A DNA stretch of 14,242 nt from Rhodocyclaceae bacterium (lineage in GTDB: Bacteria; Pseudomonadota; Gammaproteobacteria; Burkholderiales; Rhodocyclaceae), in NCBI GenBank assembly GCA_018262875.1, contig JADFDL010000019.1, forward strand, positions 1 through 14,242. Reading direction: 5' to 3'. The translations under genes were made by a program, and so were the position numbers. Position 1 is the first letter of the stretch. Each line of letters starts with the position of its first letter. Of this stretch, positions 1 through 7,336 are shown in pieces. A model generated the notes under the pieces. That model had not been told where the DNA came from. It searched no databases and worked only from the letters and a program-made list of their open reading frames with translations.

Positions 1-1087
<1,087 letters not shown>

Positions 1088-1191
1088 GGTACCGTCATGC
1101 GCTCAGGCCGTCGGTGCACCAGCAGCGCACCTTGCGGGAGAGGAAAACCGCAACCTGCCAGCTACTGAGACTGAGAGAAGGAGCGACCACG

Positions 1192-1572
1192 ATGCAACGG
1201 ATGATGCTGAAGTCCAAGCTGCACCGCGTGACGGTTACGCACTCGGAACTGCACTACGAAGGTTCCTGCGCGATCGACCAGGATCTGCTCGATGCCGCGG
1301 ATATCCGCGAGTACCAGCAGATCGACATCTACAACGTCAACAACGGCGAGCGCTTCACCACCTATGCCATTTCCGCCGAGCGCGGCAGCGGCATCATTTC
1401 GGTGAACGGCGCCGCGGCGCGCAAGGCCTCGCCCGGCGACCTGCTCATCATCGCCACCTACGCGAGCTACGACGAAGCCGAACTGGCGAAATTCGAGCCG
1501 GATCTGGTCTACGTCGATTCACGCAATCGCATGATGAACCAGCGCCACAAGATTCCCGTGCAATTGGCCTGA
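1192..1572 (+). CDS. panD: Aspartate 1-decarboxylase precursor
   Basis: PanD decarboxylates L-aspartate to beta-alanine, the second substrate of PanC. It is a pyruvoyl enzyme made as an inactive pro-protein that cleaves itself. The cleavage pair is visible as Gly24-Ser25 within HYEGSCAID; Ser25 becomes the pyruvoyl group. Lys9, His11 and the later [13 protein letters not shown] stretch are also conserved. The 126-residue length equals that of the E. coli enzyme. The start at 1192 is set by an AGAAGGAG ribosome site ending about 8 bases upstream and by the [12 protein letters not shown] N-terminus; an open extension back to 1114 is not family-like. About 100 bases separate it from panC, and a terminator follows directly, so it ends the panBCD operon. 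Confidence 0.96.
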   Translation: MQRMMLKSKLHRVTVTHSELHYEGSCAIDQDLLDAADIREYQQIDIYNVNNGERFTTYAISAERGSGIISVNGAAARKASPGDLLIIATYASYDEAELAKFEPDLVYVDSRNRMMNQRHKIPVQLA

Positions 1573-1592
1573 CCGAGGCTCCTGGGAACACA

Positions 1593-1618
1593 AGCCCGCG
1601 CGACCCGCGGGCTTTTTT
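1593..1618 (+). terminator. Rho-independent terminator of the pan operon
   Basis: An 8-bp perfect stem, AGCCCGCG and CGCGGGCT, closes a 5-base loop and is followed by six T. It lies 20 bases after the panD stop. Its T-run overlaps the last codons and the stop of the convergent minus-strand gene (stop at 1617-1619). There is no T-run on the minus-strand side, so it should terminate plus-strand transcription only. Confidence 0.93.
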
Positions 1619-2534
1619 ATTTTCGGATGGAATGCATCAGGCTCGCCGCCGCGGCGAGCAGGAGGGCCGCGCCGACGTTGTGAGCGACGGCCAGCCAGAG
1701 CGAATAACCGCTCGCTACCGTCAGCATGCCGAGCAGGGCTTCCAGCACCAGCAAAGTCAGTGCCGCCAGTACGGCGTTGCGCGCCCGCGGCACGGCGTGC
1801 AGGCGCAACGCCACGACGGCGAGCAGCACGGCCGCCAGCGCGGCGGCGTAGCGATGCAGGAGATGCAGCGCCACCCCGCCGGCCTCGCCCGGCACGGCCG
1901 GGCCGGCCAGCGTGATGAAAGGATGCAACGCCGTCCAGCCATGCATCGACGGCCACCAGGCGCCCTGGCAATCGGGCAGCGTGGTACAGGCCGGCGCCGC
2001 ATAGCGCGCACCGATGAGCCCGCCGAGCAGCACCGTCAGCGTCAGCATCGCCAGCGCGACGCGGCAAAGCTGCCCGCCCGATCCCTGCTCCATCAACCGC
2101 GAGGGCTCTGACGTGATCGCCACCCGCCAGGAAAACGTCACCAGGCCGAGCCCGCCGATCAGGTTGATAAAATTTACCCACGCCATGCGCGGATCCGAAC
2201 TCCACACGCCGACCACGGAAAGAAACAGCATCAGCGCCAGCAGCAGCGTCGCGTAGCGGGCAGCCGGCTGCAGAGGCCGCGGCCGCCAGCAGCGCCACGC
2301 CAGCAGGATGCCCGCCAGCAGCGCCAGGGTGGCGACGATGCGGTGAGCGAGCCGAGCCCCCGCCCATGGCGCGTGCGGCACACCGGCCAGGATGCTTCCA
2401 TAGCAGGCGGGCCAGTCGGCGCAACCGAGGCCGGCGCCGGAAAGACGCAGGGTGGCGCTGACCGCCACCACCAGAACGGACAGCACACAGGTGAAAACTG
2501 CCAGCGCGCGGATGCGCCGGGTGCGCAGGCACAT
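1617..2534 (-). CDS. COX15/CtaA family protein, divergent heme A synthase homologue
   Basis: This is a 305-residue membrane protein with about eight helices. It has the COX15/CtaA duplicated four-helix layout, and each half carries a loop cysteine pair (Cys38/Cys44 in GCADWPAC, Cys183/Cys189 in CTTLPDC), as in the Bacillus-type enzymes. CtaA oxidises the heme O methyl group to make heme A. The C-terminal half keeps both heme-ligand histidines (His227 in LLHRY, His285 in VAHNVG). The N-terminal catalytic half keeps His64 (AHR), but Arg61 stands where the catalytic Glu of ExxHR is expected, and Asn124 stands where the second His is expected. It may therefore be an accessory or altered paralogue. 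I chose the ATG at 2534 because it gives the short family N-terminus; the in-frame ATG at 2558, 5 bases after the upstream gene's stop, is the alternative. It is the second gene of a two-gene minus-strand operon. Confidence 0.85.
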   Translation of the reverse strand: MCLRTRRIRALAVFTCVLSVLVVAVSATLRLSGAGLGCADWPACYGSILAGVPHAPWAGARLAHRIVATLALLAGILLAWRCWRPRPLQPAARYATLLLALMLFLSVVGVWSSDPRMAWVNFINLIGGLGLVTFSWRVAITSEPSRLMEQGSGGQLCRVALAMLTLTVLLGGLIGARYAAPACTTLPDCQGAWWPSMHGWTALHPFITLAGPAVPGEAGGVALHLLHRYAAALAAVLLAVVALRLHAVPRARNAVLAALTLLVLEALLGMLTVASGYSLWLAVAHNVGAALLLAAAASLMHSIRK

Positions 2535-2563
2535 GGAAATGTCCGGCGTGACCGCCATCCCGG

Positions 2564-3613
2564 TCAGAAAGACCGCAATTGGGCCGGCACCCGGAGTTCG
2601 TGGTTGAGCCATAGGAAGACGGCCATCAGCACCATGGATCCCCCCTGATGCATGGCGCCCAGGGCAACCGGAACGGCATGCAGAACCGTCAGGATGCCGA
2701 GCGTGATCTGCGCGGCCAGGACCACCAGCGCCAAGCCTGCGATCCTTTGCGCCCGCCGACGGTCCGGAAACTGGCGCAGCCTGAACCATAACCACGGCAC
2801 GAGGAAGGCCAGCAACCAGGCGCCCAGCCGGTGATCGAACTGGACCGTCGCCATGTTATTGAAGAAATTGAGATACCACGGTTCGATCATGAAGATTTCC
2901 GGCGGCACGAAATGGCCATTCATCAGCGGAAAAGTGTTGTAGGCCTTGCCCGCCCGGATGCCGGCGACGAAGCCGCCGGTGACGACCATGTAGCAGGCCA
3001 GCAGGAACAGCCAGAAGCCGAGGCGCTGCAGCCGGCGGTAACCCTCATGGGCGAAATAGTGCGAGCGTTCCTCGATCAGTCCCAGCGCCACCCACATCAT
3101 GGCAATGAAAATGACGAAAGCGAGGGACAGGTGGGCTGTCAGGCGGTACTGGCTGACGCGCGGATCGTCCACCAGCCCGCTCTTCACCATGAACCAACCC
3201 ATCGCGCCTTGCAGGCCGCCGAGGATGAAGATGCCGATCAGCCTGGGCACCAGCGGGCGATCGATCTTGCGCCGCAGCAAGAAATAAAGAAAGGGTAGAA
3301 AGAAGACCAGGCCGATGGTCCTGCCGAGCACGCGATGGAAGTACTCCCACCAGAAAATGCTCTTGAACTCATCCAGCGACATGCCGTGATTTACCTGTTT
3401 GTACTCGGGCGTTTGCTGGTATTTCGCGAATACCTCGCTCCATTCCGCCTGCGAAAGCGGCGGCAGGACCCCCATCAACGGCTGCCACTCGACAATCGAC
3501 AGGCCGGAGTGCGTCAGACGCGTCACGCCGCCCACGACCAGGGTGGCGAAAACCATGGCGGAACAGATGAAAAGCCACAGGGCGATATGTCGGCGGGCGG
3601 AATAATTCATCAT
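2564..3613 (-). CDS. ctaA: Heme A synthase (COX15/CtaA)
   Basis: Heme A synthase oxidises heme O to heme A in the inner membrane, supplying heme-copper oxidases. The 349-residue protein is of the longer, cysteine-free proteobacterial/mitochondrial COX15 type, with about eight membrane helices and a large first periplasmic loop. All four heme-ligand histidines are visible: His93 and His161 in the first half, His261 (FDHRLG) and His322 (AMHQGG) in the second. The catalytic glutamate is Glu90 in the EYFHR motif. Other family marks are GGVTRLTHSGLS near residues 28-39 and NTFPLMNG. I chose the ATG at 3613 (or its in-frame neighbour at 3610) because a TATAAT box about 50 bases upstream would put the mRNA start near 3653, which excludes the longer open frame to 3691. 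It is divergent from the oxidase genes at 3835, which probably use its product. Confidence 0.93.
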   Translation of the reverse strand: MMNYSARRHIALWLFICSAMVFATLVVGGVTRLTHSGLSIVEWQPLMGVLPPLSQAEWSEVFAKYQQTPEYKQVNHGMSLDEFKSIFWWEYFHRVLGRTIGLVFFLPFLYFLLRRKIDRPLVPRLIGIFILGGLQGAMGWFMVKSGLVDDPRVSQYRLTAHLSLAFVIFIAMMWVALGLIEERSHYFAHEGYRRLQRLGFWLFLLACYMVVTGGFVAGIRAGKAYNTFPLMNGHFVPPEIFMIEPWYLNFFNNMATVQFDHRLGAWLLAFLVPWLWFRLRQFPDRRRAQRIAGLALVVLAAQITLGILTVLHAVPVALGAMHQGGSMVLMAVFLWLNHELRVPAQLRSF

Positions 3614-3659
3614 CAGGACAGGTTTTTTGTAAGGATAATCGCTGATGGGACCAGCGCGG

Positions 3660-3665
3660 ATTATA
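3660..3665 (-). promoter_or_regulatory. -10 box for the ctaA pair
   Basis: The minus strand reads TATAAT here, a perfect sigma-70 -10 hexamer. It predicts a start near 3653 and a leader of about 40 bases before the ctaA ATG. I see no good -35 box at the usual spacing, which suggests an activator. The palindrome at 3719-3732 would be centred about 72 bases upstream of that start, a distance used by class I activators of the CRP/FNR family. Confidence 0.55.
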
Positions 3666-3718
3666 TGCGACAACATGACGCACTGCCGCATGCAAGTTAC
3701 TGCGTATCTGGGCGTTTC

Positions 3719-3732
3719 TTAACCTAGATCAA
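3719..3732. promoter_or_regulatory. Candidate FNR/DNR/NNR-type site between ctaA and the oxidase operon
   Basis: TTAAC-CTAG-ATCAA matches the CRP/FNR-family pattern TTGAT-N4-ATCAA at 8 of 10 half-site bases; TTAAC and GTCAA/ATCAA half-sites are also common for the NO-responsive DNR/NNR branch. It lies in the 221-base divergent gap (3614-3834) that holds no gene. For the plus-strand operon the hexamer at the class II -10 position (3755-3760, CACCAT) is poor, so the exact promoter is unclear. Inference from pattern only. Confidence 0.42.
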
Positions 3733-3834
3733 ACTATTCGACACTGTCACGAGGCACCATTTCGCCCGTTAAATCCCCGTATTTTGTCCGATCGAAAAAA
3801 CCGAGTCGCCCTCGGCGCTAAAAAGGAGGCTTAC

Positions 3835-3981
3835 ATGGCTGATCAAGAAGAACGCGTACCTGTGATGCAGCAGGTGCTGGACAACCATTTCCTGCTGCTC
3901 TTTCTGGGCATCACCATCCCCACCGTCATCTATGTTTTGTGGGGTGTAATGGAAGTGGCGAACATCGCCGTCGCCCGCTGA
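3835..3981 (+). CDS. Heme-copper oxidase subunit IIa-like small membrane protein
   Basis: This is a 48-residue protein with one membrane helix (about residues 19-39) after a short charged N-terminus. Its size, topology and place directly before subunits II and I match the subunit IIa of ba3-type (B-family) oxidases, which packs beside subunit I and replaces a missing helix of subunit II. The start at 3835 is set by a very strong ribosome site, AAGGAGG at 3823-3829, 5 bases upstream. An open frame extends back to 3784 but lacks such a site. It is the first gene of the operon; subunit II follows after 33 bases. The class is clear from context; the sequence alone would be weak evidence for so small a protein. 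Confidence 0.82.
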   Translation: MADQEERVPVMQQVLDNHFLLLFLGITIPTVIYVLWGVMEVANIAVAR

Positions 3982-4014
3982 GCGGTCCGAATTCAACAAC
4001 ACAGGGAGTATGAA

Positions 4015-4560
4015 ATGAGTGCTATCAGCCCGCCCGCAGAGCGAATCTGGTGGAAGCAGCCGATCGACAAGCTTGAATTCATCTGGATCGCCATTGCCTT
4101 CGTCTGGTCGCTGGTGATGTTCGTCATGATGGTCTATTGGCATATCGCCGGCGGCCAGAACCTGTCGAACGAAACCTACAAGACGACCAAGGAGATGTTT
4201 GCCGCCAAGACGCAGGCCGTGGTCGACAAATACACGGTGCGCACCGGCACCGACGCCGAAAAGCAGTTCCCGGTCGTCAAGCCGCCCGCCGGCTCGGACA
4301 TCTACCTGATCGGGCGCCTGTGGGACTGGTGGCCGATATACGAACTGGAGAAGGGCAAGACCTACAAGCTGCACCTCTCCGCGATGGACTACATGCACGG
4401 CTTCTCGCTGCAGCCGCAGAACATCAATATCCAGGTTCACCCGAATTATGAGCACGTGGTGAAGATCACGCCGAACCAGTCGGGAACCTACTCCATCGTC
4501 TGCAACGAATACTGCGGCATCGGCCATCACACGATGGTCGGTCGCATCTACGTGAAATAA
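4015..4560 (+). CDS. CuA-containing subunit II of a B-family heme-copper reductase (NorS-like candidate)
   Basis: This subunit takes electrons from periplasmic cytochrome c (or a cupredoxin) and passes them through the binuclear CuA centre to subunit I. The 181-residue protein has a single N-terminal membrane helix (about 21-44) and a periplasmic cupredoxin domain. The CuA ligands are complete: His128 (YMHGF), Cys163, Glu165 (backbone), Cys167, His171 and Met174 in CNEYCGIGHHTM. One helix and short length are typical of the ba3 type. A GGGAG ribosome site lies 6 bases before the ATG. The intact CuA site says the donor is a soluble one-electron carrier and not quinol. With the next gene it forms either an oxygen reductase or, as the subunit I active site suggests, a nitric oxide reductase like NorSY. 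Confidence 0.93.
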   Translation: MSAISPPAERIWWKQPIDKLEFIWIAIAFVWSLVMFVMMVYWHIAGGQNLSNETYKTTKEMFAAKTQAVVDKYTVRTGTDAEKQFPVVKPPAGSDIYLIGRLWDWWPIYELEKGKTYKLHLSAMDYMHGFSLQPQNINIQVHPNYEHVVKITPNQSGTYSIVCNEYCGIGHHTMVGRIYVK

Positions 4561-4571
4561 GGGGCGTGTAA

Positions 4572-6254
4572 ATGGCTACGACTTACCGCATCTGCCCGCG
4601 ATCCGGGCTGCAATTCGACACCGCTGCTGAGAAGCTGATGCGCTGGAACGCCGTTGCCGGCGTGCTGGCGCTGCTGCTCGGCGGCATCATGGCGCTGGGC
4701 GTCATCCTCACCCGCTGGCCGGCGGTGCACCTGCTTCCGGCCGACCAGTTCTACCTGGCGCTCACGTCGCACGGCGTCAACATGCTGTTGTTCTGGATCA
4801 TCTTCTTCGAGATGGCCGTGCTCTATTTCGCCTCGTCCACGCTGCTGCATTGCCGCCTGGCGACGCCGAAGATCGCCTGGGCCGGCTTCTGGCTGATGGC
4901 CATCGGCGCCGTCATGACCAACGTCGCCATCTTCCAGGGCGAGTCGAGCGTGATGTTCACCTCCTACGTGCCGATGCAGGCCAAGCCGCACTTCTATCTC
5001 GGCCTGATCCTCTTCGCCGTGGGTGCATTGATCGGCTGCTTCGTCTTCCTCGGCACGCTGGTCGTGGCCAAGGCGGAGAAGACCTACGAAGGCTCGATCC
5101 CGCTGGTCACCTTCGGCGCGTTGACGGCAGCCATCATCGCCATCTTCACCATCGCCTCCGGTGCCGTCATCCTGATCCCGACGCTGCTCTGGTCGCTCGG
5201 CTACATCCGGGAAATCGACACGATCATGTATCGTATCGTCTGGTGGGCCATGGGCCACAGTTCCCAGCAGATCAACGTGTCCGCGCACGTCGCCGTCTGG
5301 TACGCCGTTGCCGCTATCGTCTTCGGCGCCAAGCCGATGTCCGAGAAAGTCAGCCGCTCGGCTTTCTTCCTCTACATCCTGTTCCTGCAACTCGCCAGCG
5401 CCCACCACCTGCTGTCCGACCCGGGCGTCGGCTCCGAGTGGAAGGTGGTCAACACCTCCTACTTCATGTACTTCGCGGTACTGGCTTCGATGATCCATGG
5501 CATGACCGTGCCGGGCGCCATCGAGCAGGCACAACGCGCCAAGGGGTACAACAAAGGCCTCTTCGAGTGGCTGCGCAAGGCGCCGTGGGGCAACCCGGCC
5601 TTCTCGTCGATGTTCCTCTCGCTGGTCGGTTTCGGCTTCCTCGGCGGCATCTCCGGCGTCATGATGGGCACGGAACAGCTGAACCTGCTGATCCACAACA
5701 CCATCTATGTGCCGGGCCACTTCCACGCGACCGTCGTCATCGGCACCACGCTGGCGTTCATGGGCCTGACCTACTTCCTGGTGCCGGTGTTGTTCAGGCG
5801 TGAAGTGCTGTTCCCCGGCTTCGCCAAGCTGCAGCCCTACCTCTTCGGCCTCTCCATGTACGCCGTGGCGCTGGTGATGATGGGCGCCGGTACGCTGGGC
5901 GTTTCCCGCCGTCACTGGGACATGGCCTTCGCCGGCGCGGGAATGGCCTACGAGTGGCCGGGCGCCGCCTACCTGATGATGGGCCTGACCGGCATCGCCG
6001 GCGTGGTCGCAATCATCGGCGGCGGCGGCTGGATCCTGCAGATCGTCTTCTCGCTGCTCTTTGGCAAGCGACTCGACGAAGGCGAGACGCGCAGCACGCC
6101 GATCCCGCTGACCCTGCCGCCGCAGACGGGCGCACATGCCGCGCACGTCGGCACCCCGGGCACCATGGTGCTGGCGCTGGTCTTCCTGGTTTCGTTCATC
6201 CTGTACTACTTCGTGAACTGGAAATACCTGTCCTCGCTGTGGGGCATGGCGTAA
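4572..6254 (+). CDS. B-family heme-copper reductase subunit I lacking the active-site tyrosine (NorY/sNOR-like candidate)
   Basis: This is the catalytic subunit, a 560-residue protein with about 13 membrane helices. The second half closely follows the Thermus ba3 pattern (HHLLSDPGVGSEWK, APWGNPAF, HNTIYVPGHFH). The ligands are all present: His67 and His385 for the low-spin heme, His383 for the high-spin heme, and His229, His278 and His279 for CuB. In oxygen reductases the residue four after the first CuB histidine (GHPxVY) is the cross-linked Tyr. Here the motif is GHSSQQ and the residue is Gln233. Loss of this Tyr is a known feature of NO-reducing relatives. The order IIa, II, I, then SenC recalls norS-norY-senC of ammonia oxidisers. 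It follows subunit II by 11 bases and ends in tandem hairpins. Membership of the B-family is firm; NO reduction is inference. Confidence 0.88.
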   Translation: MATTYRICPRSGLQFDTAAEKLMRWNAVAGVLALLLGGIMALGVILTRWPAVHLLPADQFYLALTSHGVNMLLFWIIFFEMAVLYFASSTLLHCRLATPKIAWAGFWLMAIGAVMTNVAIFQGESSVMFTSYVPMQAKPHFYLGLILFAVGALIGCFVFLGTLVVAKAEKTYEGSIPLVTFGALTAAIIAIFTIASGAVILIPTLLWSLGYIREIDTIMYRIVWWAMGHSSQQINVSAHVAVWYAVAAIVFGAKPMSEKVSRSAFFLYILFLQLASAHHLLSDPGVGSEWKVVNTSYFMYFAVLASMIHGMTVPGAIEQAQRAKGYNKGLFEWLRKAPWGNPAFSSMFLSLVGFGFLGGISGVMMGTEQLNLLIHNTIYVPGHFHATVVIGTTLAFMGLTYFLVPVLFRREVLFPGFAKLQPYLFGLSMYAVALVMMGAGTLGVSRRHWDMAFAGAGMAYEWPGAAYLMMGLTGIAGVVAIIGGGGWILQIVFSLLFGKRLDEGETRSTPIPLTLPPQTGAHAAHVGTPGTMVLALVFLVSFILYYFVNWKYLSSLWGMA

Positions 6255-6263
6255 GAAACCCGT

Positions 6264-6279
6264 CCGGCGGCAACGCCGG
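6264..6279 (+). other. Small hairpin with GCAA loop
   Basis: A perfect 6-bp stem CCGGCG/CGCCGG encloses a GCAA (GNRA-type) tetraloop, 9 bases after the subunit I stop. A second, longer hairpin with the same loop follows at 6289-6316. This one has no T-run. It may protect the mRNA 3' end or assist termination. Confidence 0.6.
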
Positions 6280-6288
6280 TCTGCATGG

Positions 6289-6316
6289 AAAAGGGCCGCG
6301 CAAGCGGCCCTTTTTT
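6289..6316 (+). terminator. Rho-independent terminator after the B-family reductase operon
   Basis: An 11-bp stem (AAAAGGGCCGC with GCGGCCCTTTT) closes a GCAA loop, and the T-run is six long. It should end most transcription from the subunit IIa-II-I operon before the SenC gene, which would then depend on read-through or its own promoter. Confidence 0.92.
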
Positions 6317-6387
6317 CATTCCCGCATTTTCATCCCCACTTGACGCCGACGCTTGACGCTCCTCGCGATGGCGGAGATCATCCATGC

Positions 6388-7251
6388 ATGCATAGCACAC
6401 AGAAATCCTTCCTGCGCGGCCTTGCGGCCTTCCTGCTGGCTTGCGCCTCCGCGCTCGCCGCCACGCCGAATGCCTCACCGGCCGTTTCGTCGCGTCCGCT
6501 CGATCCCGCGTTGGCGCCAAACGTGCCGGTCCTCGACCAGGACAAGGCGCTCGCGCTGTCGCAATCCGTCGTGAACCAGCCGATCGGCGACTTCGTCCTG
6601 CTCAATCGCGAAGGCAAGCCGACGCGCCTGGCCGATTTCCGCGGCAAGCCCCTGCTGGTGAGCTTCATCTACACCGGCTGCTTCGAGGTCTGTCCGACCA
6701 CCACGCGCAACCTGCAGAAAGCCGTTACCAACACGGTGGCGGTGCTCGGCGCGGATCGCTTCAACGTTGTCAGCATCGGCTTCAACCAGCCCTTCGATTC
6801 GCCCTCGGCCCTGAAATCGTTTGCCACGCAGAACGGCATCGTCTTCCCCAACTGGGAGTTCCTCAGCCCGGCGCAGGCGATTCTCGCCGAGCTGACGGCC
6901 GGTTTCGGCTTCAGCTATGCGGCCACGCCGGCCGGCTTCGACCATATTGTGCAGGTCACCCTGGTGGACGCGGACGGGAAAATCTACCGCCAGATCTATG
7001 GCGAGGCGCTCAGCACGGACATGCTGGTCGAGCCGCTCAAGCAACTCATCACTGGTGCGCCGGTAGCACAGAGCGGCGCAGTAGCCGACCTGGTGGACCG
7101 CGTGCGCATCCTTTGCTCGGTGTACGACCCGAACACCGGAAAATACCGGCTGGACTACGTCCTGTTTTTTGAAATCGGCGGCTTTCTCACTTTTGCCGGC
7201 TACATTCTCTGGTATATCCGGCGCGGCCTGCGCCAATCAAAAAACGCTTGA
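6388..7251 (+). CDS. senC: SCO1/SenC/PrrC family copper chaperone, membrane anchored
   Basis: SCO/SenC proteins deliver copper to, or reduce, the CuA site of subunit II in the periplasm. The 287-residue protein has an N-terminal signal (about 1-24), a thioredoxin-fold core with the copper ligands Cys98 and Cys102 (GCFEVCP) and His186 (FDHIVQV), the conserved SVYDPNTGKY near 244-253, and an unusual C-terminal membrane helix (about 256-277). The signal holds LLAC (Cys19), which could be a lipoprotein site; ALA just after it is an alternative signal-peptidase site. The start at 6388 has a GGAG 12 bases upstream and begins the signal; an open extension to 6340 adds nothing signal-like. Its place after a CuA oxidase operon fits a role in assembling that enzyme, though a terminator lies between them. 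Confidence 0.9.
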   Translation: MHSTQKSFLRGLAAFLLACASALAATPNASPAVSSRPLDPALAPNVPVLDQDKALALSQSVVNQPIGDFVLLNREGKPTRLADFRGKPLLVSFIYTGCFEVCPTTTRNLQKAVTNTVAVLGADRFNVVSIGFNQPFDSPSALKSFATQNGIVFPNWEFLSPAQAILAELTAGFGFSYAATPAGFDHIVQVTLVDADGKIYRQIYGEALSTDMLVEPLKQLITGAPVAQSGAVADLVDRVRILCSVYDPNTGKYRLDYVLFFEIGGFLTFAGYILWYIRRGLRQSKNA

Positions 7252-7262
7252 ATCACAAGCAG

Positions 7263-7304
7263 TTGACTCGGGTCAAGTAACAATTTGCCCACCAAACATA
7301 TCAT
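7263..7304 (+). promoter_or_regulatory. Class II FNR/DNR/NNR-type promoter for the cytochrome b operon
   Basis: A perfect palindrome TTGAC-TCGG-GTCAA (7263-7276) of the CRP/FNR type is followed by a -10 hexamer TATCAT at 7299-7304. The palindrome centre (7269.5) is exactly 41.5 bases before the start predicted by that hexamer (7311), the class II activation geometry. A start at 7311 gives a 26-base leader before the GTG at 7337. Half-sites TTGAC/GTCAA are compatible with either the oxygen sensor FNR or NO-sensing DNR/NNR; the sequence cannot tell which. Confidence 0.75.
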
Positions 7305-7336
7305 CAAACTCTAATACGTTAGCCCCCGTTCCCAAC

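Noticed and set aside
4548..6146. Very long open frame (532 codons) on the minus strand opposite the reductase subunit I gene
   Set aside because: It is the antisense shadow of a high-GC gene: the translation is low-complexity, rich in His, Arg, Asp and Gln, with no domain, while the plus strand encodes an unmistakable oxidase subunit I.
6340..6359. Direct repeat TTGACGC, 13 bases apart, before SenC, as a -35 box or operator
   Set aside because: The only -10 candidate (GATCAT at 6376-6381) would put the start on the ATG itself, and the copies are direct instead of inverted; too weak to call.
7169..7336. N-terminal extension of the cytochrome b fusion into the SenC gene
   Set aside because: It would overlap SenC by 83 bases and pass through the palindrome and -10 box; the predicted transcript starts at 7311, so the GTG at 7337 is preferred.
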